From CAYOYH01 sp964408165 (GTDB lineage: Bacteria > Patescibacteriota > Saccharimonadia > Saccharimonadales > CAYOYH01): a DNA stretch of 20,615 nt. The stretch lies in contig CAYOYH010000010.1 of the NCBI GenBank assembly GCA_964408165.1, positions 1 to 20,615 of the forward strand, in the 5' to 3' direction. The stretch's first letter is position 1; each line of letters begins with the position of its first letter. This document shows positions 7,041 to 15,411 of this stretch, piece after piece. The notes under the pieces are model-generated. The model was given only the letters and a program-made list of their open reading frames with translations. It made no database searches and was not told the origin of the DNA. The position numbers were made by a program, and so were the translations under genes.

Positions 7041-10000
7041 CAATAGACTGCCGTTACCGTAAATATTATCGTGGTTCTGTAGTTGCCAGGCTCTTGGTCG
7101 GCCGTCGTTGTAACTCGGTGAGTTATAACGAAATTTTCGTTGATTATCGGCGTACCGGACACTAGGGCAGTGTGGTCGGCGACGATATCACCCGGAGCGC
7201 TCAGAGAATATGGCGCATAGCAGGGCGGGTTGCCACCACCCAAACAGGGGAGGCTAACGAAGATATTTGAGCCTTGGATCAAGCTGTCGTTTGAAGTGTA
7301 ACCGAAACCAAAATCACCAATCTGCCAACCAGCGGGCGCTGCATAAGTACCGCCACTAAACATTGGTATTGTGGCTGAGTACTGGTTGGTTAGAGGTCCC
7401 GTTACCCAGGCACGAATAATGTAGCCGTTGTAGGCGTTAGTGCTAGTGGTTAGCGTAGTCGACTTAACAGAAGTGTGGTTGTTGCCTGCACCTAATGCGT
7501 CGAACTGAACTTCATTAGGTGTGCTGGTGAAGCTGAGTGTTGGTGCCACAAACTGACCATCTGATGAAATGACGGCAGAGACGTTGCCGGCGTTGTCTGT
7601 AGCTCGGACATTGAAATAGTGCACCTGCGAAGTGTTAAGTGTTAGGAGGTTGCTGGTCACGGAAGCCGTAGCGCCAGTGCTCGTCCAGCTTTTGATATCG
7701 GTCGCGCCAATACTAGTGCCTATGGAATATTCGTAAAAACCTAGACCAGAAGCGGTGAAATTGAAGTTGTCCCAGTTAGCATTGAGAGTTGAGAGAGAGC
7801 CGTTGTTGTAGTCTATGTCTACGGCGATGATACTGCCGTCGTAGACTACCCCGCCGGTAGGTATAGAAGTGTCGATTCCGACGTCCCGGGCAGACTCCCC
7901 GTTGCCACCGTAACTCACCCAGGAAGAATACAGTCCAGCGCCGTCTAGAGTTCTGGCTTGCCAATGGTACTGGGAGGCGTCCACCAGTCCGGGCATGGTC
8001 ACGCTAGCGCTTAGCGGAGTACCAGAATATATCACTGGTGCTGAGCATAAATCTTCGGAATTTACGAAGGCAGTGCCGATTTCCTTAATCTCAATACAGA
8101 GCTGGACGGTGTCTATGGTATTTGCGTCAGAAACATCAGCTGTGAATTTAACAGAATTCTCGTTGGTCCAATTGCCAGTTGCCAGAGCGGTGTCGTCGGT
8201 TTTGGTCTGCGCCAAAGCGGTAGGGGTGCTTGGTGCTAGGTTGATACCAGATGTCGACAAAGTAGGGTAGACGGTGTAGTTGATGGTTTCTCCGGTGCCT
8301 ATGATCATTCGGAAGCAATAAGTTGCTCCCAAAGACGCGGCATGGTTTTCGATAGTCCAGTCCCATTCACCGCGCTGACCAGTGTTAATAGCGTTGGGAT
8401 TGTTCGGCGCATTATTCCTCTCCACATAAGACTGAAGAACATTGCCAGCTTGGTTTAGTAGTGAAGTGGTCAAATTGTCTCCACTGACTGGCGTAGGATT
8501 ATCAAAACCACGCCAAGCCGTAGCTGATCCTGGCGCACCAACGTCGAGCCAACCAGTAATCGCGCTACAGGTGGTCGAGCGCACGCCATATTGCAATTTA
8601 AAACTGCTAGAATCAGCAGGCATATTTTCTGCGCCGGCTTGCAAACCGATGCGTATTCGACTGCTGTCGTTGAGGGCGACACCGGTTAGCTCAGTATTCT
8701 CTGCCGCCAGAGCTCCGCCAGGCTGAACCGAATCGGCCTGGGCATAAAAACGATAAGTGTCTTGATCTAGCGAGAAATTGGACATAAACAAACCTGGTTC
8801 TATAGCCAGCCAAGCAACGGTGTCGGCGGCATGTGTGTCACAGGTGTCGGCAGCATCTATTTCACAGTAACGAATATCAGCGCCGGTAGTGGTTACGTTT
8901 CTGCCTTCGTCAATCTCAACATCTTGACCACCATTATCTGTTTGCGAAGCTACTAAAAGTACAGGGGTTGACGAGAAAGCTGGAGTGAACGTCACTGCAG
9001 TCCAGGTGCTGTCACGAATAGACACAGTGCCGCTTCGGGTTTGGACTCCAAACGGATTTTGGTTCTGGTCAAAAGCTACCCAACCTATAGTTTCAGTGCC
9101 GTGCGCAGGGTCACACAGGTCGTTGCTTCCCTGCAGGTGCTCACAAAGACCAGAGTTAAAATTCGAGGCCGAGGTATTGCGGATTACTACTTCAGTGGGT
9201 TGTTCGATGTCGTTGACGGTGTTTACATTAGCCAAAACGATGGGTGTAGCTGAGAATGCTGGCGAGAAACTGGTGGTGACGTTGGTGTGATCTGCTCTGC
9301 CAGAAGTAGTGAAGGTGCCGGCGTCGATACCAGCCGTGGAAGAAGCCACCGCAGCGTCAATCACCATGTAGCCTACAATTTCGCTGGGGTGGGCGTCACA
9401 GCCGTTGGATGCCGAACCTTCAGATTCACAAATACGCATTTGAGCTGAAGTTGAGGTAATGTTCTGCGCCTCAAACACTAAAGCCGGCTGGCCACTATGC
9501 GAATTAGAAAGACCGACTACCACCGGAGTAGTGTAAGTGCCGGTGAAATTAACGGTAGTCCAGCCGCCGTCTACAGCCGAATTAAACGAGCCAGTTTCGC
9601 CCAGCCCACTTGGCAGGGAAGTTGTTGTACTGGACATTACAATCAGCGGCGGGGCTCGGTAGCCGTCTAGTAGTTGTCCGCCAGCTAAATCGTAGACTCT
9701 AAAACAATAAGTGTGACCAGCCACAGCGTGGTCGGTGGCCTGGATACTGTATTCCAGTTCGGTGTAGTGCAGGCTGGGAAGTGGTCCAATCAAACCAGTG
9801 GTGTCTGCCAGGTCTCGCCCTTCACCATTTACGTAGATGTAGCCTTCGGAGTTTACCAGCAGCCCTGGCGAAGTAGCTTGACCATCGGGATCGATATTGA
9901 TGGTCGGCGCCATCGCTATGGCATCGGTGGCGTCGCCGACTCCCACCCAGTTTGATGCGCCAGAACAGGAAGCTCCAATGGCTCCAGCACTGGAAAATTG

Positions 10001-13000
10001 CAGCTCGTATGTTCGAGTGACAGATTCAATGGCATCGCCAATATTAGCAATGACGAAACGAAGCCTCAAAGTATCTCGCTTAGTTACATCACCGATGGCA
10101 TTGGAATTTTCGGCTGCTAGAAAACCACCACTAGTGTTCAAGGGAGTGCTGTCATCTCGCCACTGAAAATGCAATTGTTCGGTGAATGGAGTGGTGAATT
10201 CTATGTTGTCAAAATCGATGGACTGAAACCAAGCTGGGAAGGGCTGACCGGCGTAGGCTCGCCAGTATTTGATGTTGGTCGGCGTGGTATGCCGTAGCCC
10301 CCACGCACCGGATCTTGAGTAAGCCTGACCAGTGCCGCCACTACCGGTATAAACCAGCGGGATTCGTTGGCCGCTGGTGTAGCGAACAGTGGCAGAGGTA
10401 TTGTTGTAGGTTTCAGCAGATATGCTGGCGTCGACAGCTTGGTTTAATTCTTGGTAGCCGGTGCTTGCCCCCCCGTCACCATCTACTTTGAAGCGATAAT
10501 CAACTGCCAAGTTAGCGTGCTCCATGACGTAAATTTGGAAATCGCGTCCCGGCGCTCTCATGGCTCCCTCGGCGCCGACTGCCACTCTGGTTTCAGTGGT
10601 GTTTTGCGCTACGCCGTTACCTAGAGTTATTAACTGTCCCATGGAGCCATCTCCAAGACCGTCGTCGCGGGTGTGTCCGTTGCCCCAGACCCAAGTATTG
10701 TTTCTAGTAACCGAAGCTATAGTAGCGGTGTTATATTCACCAGTCGCGTTGGCACCATCACCGGAATTTGTGCCAGTAACGTTAGCTGTTTGTACCGTCC
10801 AACTAGTACCCCAGTTTACGATATAAGTGGTTATGATACCGCCAAAGGGTGCGCGGTTTTCGGCACCGAATCTTTCATATCGGATTTGGTTAGAACCAAC
10901 TTTCTCAATCTTGACCCCTAGCGAAGTGGCGTAGTTGTTGGCACTGGTGCCGCCAGTGATTTCAAATCCACCACCGTATCTACCGCCGAACGGCACCGTG
11001 TTTGTGCCATGATTAGCTAAAAGAGTATCAGTAACTGTTTGCAAAGCGTTGGCACCACCGTTGGTGAAGGTGACCTCGCGAACCTCCGCCAGAGTGAAAC
11101 CGTTGACAGAACAATCCAACATACACTCCACCACCACTACTGTACCGATCCAGTCGTTATCCGGTGAGCCGCGTCTTAATTCTAGTTGAGAGGACGACGT
11201 AACAGTCCCAAAGTTATTATGAGGGTCGCCACTAACCCGGACTGAATCATCATCTGGACCGCGGCTAGCTGTCGAATTTGCTGGACCGGAAATCATAGTG
11301 AAGTAGTTTGGTTGTAGGGCATTGGTTAGCCCTAGTGCGTAGTTTGTGCCAGTGAACACTCCTGGTTCAATCTCGTAGGTCGTTACCCGGAAAACATTCA
11401 CAGCATCGCCGGCGATTTGCCAGCTACGAACTTCGCGCCACTGTTCCTGCCCGTTGGTCTCGATTAACAATGGGCCAAGTAGATAGAATTCTGGTGCGAT
11501 GTCTGGTGCGTCGAAGCGATAACCAATAGTTACGGTTTCGCCGGCGCTCAGATTCAGATTCCACCGCAGTGAGCGGGTGTCGCCGTTGACCTCCATTTGA
11601 TCGAAGGCCTTGCTGAATTGACTGGGAGTTACGGTGAAACTGGCGGGCATCGTCTCGGTGAAGGTGCCGGAAAAAGAGGCGTTCGCCGTAATGTCGATGG
11701 TCATTGGGTAATCGACAATAGGGAAGATGCGCGTTGGCCCATTTCTGCTAACAACGAACGGTGAATTTTCTTCAACTAAAACTCGGTCAACTATGGTGAA
11801 ACTTCCATTAGCGGTGATGGCTGTGAGTTCTAAAATGTATTCGCCCGGAACTCCAAATTGGTAGCTGGTTTCATAGTCTGGAGTAATATGGGGCCCATAC
11901 TTTTCACAGGTGTCATTTTTGACAATCGTTAAATCGTTGGTTGAGAAATTAGTAGAACCATCGGGGCCGGTGACTTTGAGATTTATCTGTGCATCACAAA
12001 TTGTGGCGCCGGTTTCATCAAGTACTGTCATCATCAAACGGCCGGTCTCGCCCGGCGCATATATTGTTTTGTTAGTGTTGAGCGCTAAGACTCCCCAAAG
12101 AAAATCCTGACTTAGGCGTTGAGTGGAGCCATCAGCAGTAGTCACATCCATTTTAAGCAAGTAACGCCCTGGGTCAGCGCTACGTGGCATAGCCACAGGT
12201 ACATTCCATTTGTCAGTGTTGTTTAGACTAACATCTCTCCACTGGGCTTTACCGACACCGCCAGCCACCACATTACCGGCGCTGTCGACTATGGTGGTGC
12301 TAACAGTTATTTGCGGTGCGTTCGCATCATCACGCAGAGCACTGCCAACGTTGCTAACAATCCCCTGAACAATACCGTCGTTCGGATCTTTGACACTTAA
12401 TTCGAAAATCATTTCTTCATCTGGCGAGAGGAGAGGGATAGTCTCCTCAATAACTTTACCGATGCCGTCTAAGGCTCTTAGCTCCAGCTCCTTGTCCAGC
12501 CCAATTTTATAAGTCAGGAAAACACTGTCTATGCTAAGTGCGACGGAGTTTACGGTGTCTTTAGCGGTTGCGATTCTGACAGACAGTCGAGAAATATCCT
12601 CAGTGTAGTGGTCTGGCAACAGTATGGCTAAGTGAGATTCCGGCGAGCCGAGTAACGAGGTGTCGATGATGTGAAGCAGCTGCCAGGTTTCACCGCGATC
12701 GGCGGAAATTTCGATTTCCAACAAACGATTCTCAATCTCTGGTTGCGTCGCTCCGAAGATATTCGGCAGAATTGGCGTACTTCTGCCATCTATTCGAACT
12801 GGCTCCCTAGTGTCATAGTCAGCGGCTACTGGTTCGATAGTTGGCTCTGTTTCAACCAGCACTGGCTCAGCTACACCTGAGGCTACTAGTTCCGATTCTG
12901 TTACGGGCGGCGCTTCTGGCTCTGTTGCCAAAGAGGCCATCTCCAAAGCTCTTAGAGAAAAGTTCACCGCAGTTGCGGTTCGGATGTCGTCGGGAGCTCG

Positions 13001-13357
13001 GAAGCCTAGGCAGGTTAAAGAACCCTGCACGTCAGTGGTGTTGGCTGAAACCCTTTCGGTTATTCGATTGGGCGGTTCAGTAAATCCCACACTGGGCTGA
13101 CCCTCTGCTTCGGCGGTGTTTGTCCAGCCATTCACAGACACACACTGCGTTGAGGGAACGCTAATGAGCGAGCCGACATCAGATATATTGGCGCGTACAA
13201 TCGGCACCAGAACCAGTAGCCCTACCGCCACCAGTAGGCTGCCGTAAATAGTTTTTTCCCGTACAGACAAAGGGCTCCAAAGGTCAGCAATGACACTTCG
13301 TCGCTTACCCAAAGCTCTCTTTCGGTGCACCTTGCGGCGCTTAAAAATTCCCCTCAC
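7040..13357 (-). CDS. Giant (2105-residue) multidomain surface protein with H-lectin-like repeats
   Basis: A basic N-terminus (1-36) precedes one hydrophobic span (37-54, then VRAN), acting as signal anchor or long signal peptide. Regions in order: Pro/Glu-rich linker (about 145-180); beta-sandwich domains (190-410); a macroglobulin MG2-like unit (about 420-540, NKTIYAPGETGRLMMTV); a long middle region (540-1060); a module at about 1062-1240 that recurs at about 1527-1705 (both with GG-LAAEN near the start and a TYCFR strand near the end); three H-type-lectin-like repeats between them (about 1245-1520, each with WT-V-F and a CE-x(7-8)-CD-x-H pattern); FN3-like units (1706-1935); and a WxL-like C-terminal domain (about 1939-2105) shared with the 351-residue protein. 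I infer a long adhesin, possibly glycan-binding. It starts at GTG 13355-13357 with GAGGA 6 bases upstream and leads the operon with 5922-7040. Confidence 0.85.
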   Translation of the reverse strand: MRGIFKRRKVHRKRALGKRRSVIADLWSPLSVREKTIYGSLLVAVGLLVLVPIVRANISDVGSLISVPSTQCVSVNGWTNTAEAEGQPSVGFTEPPNRITERVSANTTDVQGSLTCLGFRAPDDIRTATAVNFSLRALEMASLATEPEAPPVTESELVASGVAEPVLVETEPTIEPVAADYDTREPVRIDGRSTPILPNIFGATQPEIENRLLEIEISADRGETWQLLHIIDTSLLGSPESHLAILLPDHYTEDISRLSVRIATAKDTVNSVALSIDSVFLTYKIGLDKELELRALDGIGKVIEETIPLLSPDEEMIFELSVKDPNDGIVQGIVSNVGSALRDDANAPQITVSTTIVDSAGNVVAGGVGKAQWRDVSLNNTDKWNVPVAMPRSADPGRYLLKMDVTTADGSTQRLSQDFLWGVLALNTNKTIYAPGETGRLMMTVLDETGATICDAQINLKVTGPDGSTNFSTNDLTIVKNDTCEKYGPHITPDYETSYQFGVPGEYILELTAITANGSFTIVDRVLVEENSPFVVSRNGPTRIFPIVDYPMTIDITANASFSGTFTETMPASFTVTPSQFSKAFDQMEVNGDTRSLRWNLNLSAGETVTIGYRFDAPDIAPEFYLLGPLLIETNGQEQWREVRSWQIAGDAVNVFRVTTYEIEPGVFTGTNYALGLTNALQPNYFTMISGPANSTASRGPDDDSVRVSGDPHNNFGTVTSSSQLELRRGSPDNDWIGTVVVVECMLDCSVNGFTLAEVREVTFTNGGANALQTVTDTLLANHGTNTVPFGGRYGGGFEITGGTSANNYATSLGVKIEKVGSNQIRYERFGAENRAPFGGIITTYIVNWGTSWTVQTANVTGTNSGDGANATGEYNTATIASVTRNNTWVWGNGHTRDDGLGDGSMGQLITLGNGVAQNTTETRVAVGAEGAMRAPGRDFQIYVMEHANLAVDYRFKVDGDGGASTGYQELNQAVDASISAETYNNTSATVRYTSGQRIPLVYTGSGGTGQAYSRSGAWGLRHTTPTNIKYWRAYAGQPFPAWFQSIDFDNIEFTTPFTEQLHFQWRDDSTPLNTSGGFLAAENSNAIGDVTKRDTLRLRFVIANIGDAIESVTRTYELQFSSAGAIGASCSGASNWVGVGDATDAIAMAPTINIDPDGQATSPGLLVNSEGYIYVNGEGRDLADTTGLIGPLPSLHYTELEYSIQATDHAVAGHTYCFRVYDLAGGQLLDGYRAPPLIVMSSTTTSLPSGLGETGSFNSAVDGGWTTVNFTGTYTTPVVVGLSNSHSGQPALVFEAQNITSTSAQMRICESEGSASNGCDAHPSEIVGYMVIDAAVASSTAGIDAGTFTTSGRADHTNVTTSFSPAFSATPIVLANVNTVNDIEQPTEVVIRNTSASNFNSGLCEHLQGSNDLCDPAHGTETIGWVAFDQNQNPFGVQTRSGTVSIRDSTWTAVTFTPAFSSTPVLLVASQTDNGGQDVEIDEGRNVTTTGADIRYCEIDAADTCDTHAADTVAWLAIEPGLFMSNFSLDQDTYRFYAQADSVQPGGALAAENTELTGVALNDSSRIRIGLQAGAENMPADSSSFKLQYGVRSTTCSAITGWLDVGAPGSATAWRGFDNPTPVSGDNLTTSLLNQAGNVLQSYVERNNAPNNPNAINTGQRGEWDWTIENHAASLGATYCFRMIIGTGETINYTVYPTLSTSGINLAPSTPTALAQTKTDDTALATGNWTNENSVKFTADVSDANTIDTVQLCIEIKEIGTAFVNSEDLCSAPVIYSGTPLSASVTMPGLVDASQYHWQARTLDGAGLYSSWVSYGGNGESARDVGIDTSIPTGGVVYDGSIIAVDIDYNNGSLSTLNANWDNFNFTASGLGFYEYSIGTSIGATDIKSWTSTGATASVTSNLLTLNTSQVHYFNVRATDNAGNVSAVISSDGQFVAPTLSFTSTPNEVQFDALGAGNNHTSVKSTTLTTSTNAYNGYIIRAWVTGPLTNQYSATIPMFSGGTYAAPAGWQIGDFGFGYTSNDSLIQGSNIFVSLPCLGGGNPPCYAPYSLSAPGDIVADHTALVSGTPIINENFVITHRVTTTADQEPGNYRTTIIFTVTAVY

Positions 13358-13418
13358 TAGTCTTCCTCAAATATTTTTGATATTATTTTTCGAGACGGCT
13401 TATTTTAAAGCTAGTGCT

Positions 13419-13447
13419 ATTTTAACGTCCGCGGGTGCGAATAACAA
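13419..13447 (-). promoter_or_regulatory. Promoter of the giant surface-protein operon
   Basis: On the minus strand: -35 TTGTTA (13442-13447, 4 of 6), a 17-bp spacer, and -10 TAAAAT (13419-13424, 5 of 6). It predicts a leader of about 55 bases before GTG 13357 and lies just downstream of the terminator of the small peptide gene. Confidence 0.6.
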
Positions 13448-13481
13448 CGGATTCATAATTTATAAATATTTATATATAAGT

Positions 13482-13514
13482 AAAAAACCGCTAAGTTTGA
13501 TGTGCTTAGCGGTT
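13482..13514 (-). terminator. Rho-independent terminator after the 36-residue peptide gene
   Basis: A perfect 10-bp stem (13486-13495 with 13505-13514, AACCGCTAAG/CTTAGCGGTT) with a 9-base loop. On the minus strand a run of six T follows. It sits 12 bp after the small gene's stop codon and insulates it from the giant operon. Confidence 0.88.
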
Positions 13515-13526
13515 AGTTGCCAGTAA

Positions 13527-13637
13527 TTATACTACGGTTGCAATGTTGGCAAAAACGATCGCAACACTGACTAGTGCTATGGCGATGGTCCGCAGCTCAA
13601 CGCCTTTTTGGCGCTGGTAGGCTATTGGTTCATGCAT
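13527..13637 (-). CDS. Small single-span membrane peptide (36 residues)
   Basis: An unrecognised small open reading frame. It begins MHEPIAYQRQKGVELR, a polar and basic N-terminus of about 16 residues, and continues with TIAIALVSVAIVFANIATVV, one hydrophobic span that reaches the C-terminus. Support for a real gene comes from its setting: a TTGACA promoter with extended -10 about 65 bases upstream (13709-13737) and a strong terminator 12 bp after the stop. The ribosome-binding site is weak (A-rich leader, AAAGAA). It lies directly upstream of the giant operon in the same direction but is transcriptionally separate. The alternative is a small non-coding RNA using the same promoter and terminator. 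Confidence 0.6.
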   Translation of the reverse strand: MHEPIAYQRQKGVELRTIAIALVSVAIVFANIATVV

Positions 13638-13708
13638 TTGGTTCTTTCTTTTTATTTTATTATTTTTTGTTTTGATTTTTCGCTAGTTCAGCGATTAACC
13701 ATGTCTAT

Positions 13709-13737
13709 AGACTAACACGCTTATGCTTATTTGTCAA
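13709..13737 (-). promoter_or_regulatory. Promoter of the 36-residue peptide gene
   Basis: On the minus strand: a perfect -35 TTGACA (13732-13737), a 17-bp spacer ending TGt, and -10 TAGTCT (13709-13714, 3 of 6, helped by the extended -10). A 10-bp palindrome GTCTATAGAC (13703-13712) overlaps the -10 and could bind a regulator. Confidence 0.55.
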
Positions 13738-13746
13738 GAAGATTGT

Positions 13747-13872
13747 GAAGCTAGAAGCTAGACGACAGATGCTTGATGTCAGAAAACAGCGGTAGATGGA
13801 GAAAGAATTGGAATTTAGCCAAGCACACTTACTGTTCGGCAAGCACTCTCCTGTCTAACTTCTAACTTCTAT
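13747..13872. repeat. Heptad array II (18 units of 7 bp)
   Basis: 18 in-phase 7-bp units. The plus strand opens with GAAGCTA GAAGCTA and GACGACA/GATGCTT, diverges in the middle, and ends with CTTCTAA CTTCTAT in the same phase. The two ends are roughly complementary (TAGAAG against CTTCTA). The last unit covers the TAG stop codon of the glycosidase gene. Confidence 0.7.
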
Positions 13873-15188
13873 TTGCGCTCCAGGAGGTCGATGATTAAAG
13901 CTGCTGTCCAGGAAAAATTTTTAGCACCAGTGCCAGAGCCATCAATTGGCGAAAAGTATTCATAAAAACCATGCTCCTCAACTAGCGCAAAGCTTTGCTG
14001 GCGGATATGTTCGGCTTCTGCCTCATAGCCGTATTGCTTCAGACCGTCAATCATCAGCCAGTTGGTGTTTATCCAGGTTGGGCCTTGCCAGTATCGGCGG
14101 TGATTGAAGTAGCTAGAGCTGAGCGGGACACTGGGCACGGGGAACTTTGGCCAGTATTTGAGTTCGCTTTTCATAGTAGAGACCAGTTTTTTGGCGCGTT
14201 TTTTAGAAATGGCACCAGAATACAGTGGCATTAGCGAACCGATATATTCCTCGCGGATCCATTCTTTAGTTACGAAGTTGCGGGCATAGTAGGTTTGATC
14301 TTCTTCGCACCAGAGCTGCTCCAGAGCGCCATCGGCTTTTTCGAAAACTTCACGCAGGTCTTTAGGTATGGTTTCGCCGATTTCTGAAGCGATGTCGCTC
14401 AGGATATGGTTATTACGGACGAGTATTGAGTTGAAAAACACATCGTTGATGGCGAAGTGAGCTCGCCGGATTATTTCGTTGGAATCGTATTTTTTGCGCC
14501 TTAGGCGTCGCTGGGCGTGGAAGAGGAGTAGTGAAACTCGGGTAGAAATTCTCTCGGCCGCCGGTACGAGTTTGGTGTCTTGTCTGAAAACACTAAAGAG
14601 CTTGTCGAGCTTCAACCAGCCCACGAGTTTTATCCAGAACGGTGTGGCATTGTGCTCCATTTCGTTCATCCAGGGCGAGGTGTTGTCTAGACCGGTTTCC
14701 CAAGGGTGAATTAGCACCACCAAGCCTTCCCCGCGCGGGTCACGCTCGCGGTAAAACCAGCCGTGGTAGTGCAGTAGTGCTGCGAACACCTCGCCGTAGA
14801 AATGTTGGCGCTCTTTGATTTTCATTTTTTCACCGATTCTTAGTACCGTTTCGGCGATGACTGGTGGCTGGGTTATACCAGTGGTCTGTATGCCAGGCGG
14901 GGCTACGGGCGAAACTTGCGATTTCCAAATGTGGGCACCAGTTATCAAGCTAGAATGTTCGTCAAAAATCATGTGCGGAATCATGCCGTTTGACCACTGA
15001 CCACGGAGGAGAGAAATTATTTCTTTTTTGGCACGGTTGGTGTCGTAGTGGGCGATGCCAATGGCGCTAAAGCAACTATCCCACAGCCATTGATGTGGAT
15101 ACAAACCTTCGGCGGGGCGCGTCCAACCACCAAGGTCGTTGTCTTTTAATACGGTTTTCGCTTTCTCAAGCAAAAGCGTTTTGTACAT
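13869..15188 (-). CDS. GH63-like (alpha/alpha)6-barrel glycoside hydrolase
   Basis: 439 residues without a signal peptide, so probably cytoplasmic. Family landmarks: YPHQWLWDSCFSAIG (31-44, the W-WD-F motif), HPWETGLDNTSPW (161-173, D168 as probable general acid), RRYWQGPTWINTNWL (364-378) and GFYEYFSPIDGSGTG (407-421, E410 as probable general base), ending in NFSWTAALI. This pattern fits GH63 and related trehalase or glycogen-debranching clans, including bacterial mannosylglycerate hydrolases; the substrate cannot be read from sequence, so hydrolysis of a small alpha-glycoside or compatible solute is only a suggestion. The start is ATG 15188. No ribosome-binding site is seen and a TATCAT -10 ends 7 bases upstream, so the mRNA may be leaderless. 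Its TAG stop is the first unit of heptad array II. Confidence 0.85.
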   Translation of the reverse strand: MYKTLLLEKAKTVLKDNDLGGWTRPAEGLYPHQWLWDSCFSAIGIAHYDTNRAKKEIISLLRGQWSNGMIPHMIFDEHSSLITGAHIWKSQVSPVAPPGIQTTGITQPPVIAETVLRIGEKMKIKERQHFYGEVFAALLHYHGWFYRERDPRGEGLVVLIHPWETGLDNTSPWMNEMEHNATPFWIKLVGWLKLDKLFSVFRQDTKLVPAAERISTRVSLLLFHAQRRLRRKKYDSNEIIRRAHFAINDVFFNSILVRNNHILSDIASEIGETIPKDLREVFEKADGALEQLWCEEDQTYYARNFVTKEWIREEYIGSLMPLYSGAISKKRAKKLVSTMKSELKYWPKFPVPSVPLSSSYFNHRRYWQGPTWINTNWLMIDGLKQYGYEAEAEHIRQQSFALVEEHGFYEYFSPIDGSGTGAKNFSWTAALIIDLLERK

Positions 15189-15195
15189 ATGTGAA

Positions 15196-15201
15196 ATGAT
15201 A
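15196..15201 (-). promoter_or_regulatory. Possible -10 box giving a leaderless glycosidase mRNA
   Basis: TATCAT on the minus strand ends 7 bases before ATG 15188, so transcription would start at or next to the A of ATG. The -35 position holds TGGCTA, a poor match. Confidence 0.35.
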
Positions 15202-15236
15202 CAGCCTCAGTTAGTATCTAGCCAGCGTTGGTTTAG

Positions 15237-15411
15237 TTATTCACACATTTCGCACTTTCAATTTCAACCCCCCAGGAGTCCTAGCAGCACAGCCATCTTG
15301 CAGTTTTTCTGTTGTCACCCCACCCTCCTTTTCAACGGCTCAACGCGTTGAGCCGTTGAAACACTCCAGCATACTGGAGTGCGGAAAGCAAAGTGCGAAA
15401 TGTGTGTTATT
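15237..15411. mobile_element. MITE-like element with 17-bp inverted ends and 5-bp target duplication
   Basis: CACACATTTCGCACTTT (15242-15258) is the exact reverse complement of 15390-15406. Both ends are flanked outside by TTATT (15237-15241 and 15407-15411), as expected for a target-site duplication. The 165-bp body has no open reading frame and carries two strong internal palindromes. This fits a non-autonomous transposon inserted at the stop codon of yajQ (the TTA at 15407-15409 is both the stop codon on the minus strand and part of the duplication). A purely structural, RNA-level role is the alternative. Confidence 0.6.
15330..15381. repeat. Perfect 32-bp palindrome followed by an 8-bp-stem hairpin
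   Basis: 15330-15345 (TTTCAACGGCTCAACG) is perfectly self-complementary to 15346-15361 with no loop, and each arm contains CAACG twice. Directly after it, CACTCCAG (15362-15369) pairs with CTGGAGTG (15374-15381) across the loop CATA. Both lie inside the MITE-like element and could form a cruciform or an RNA structure between yajQ and the glycosidase gene. Confidence 0.85.
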
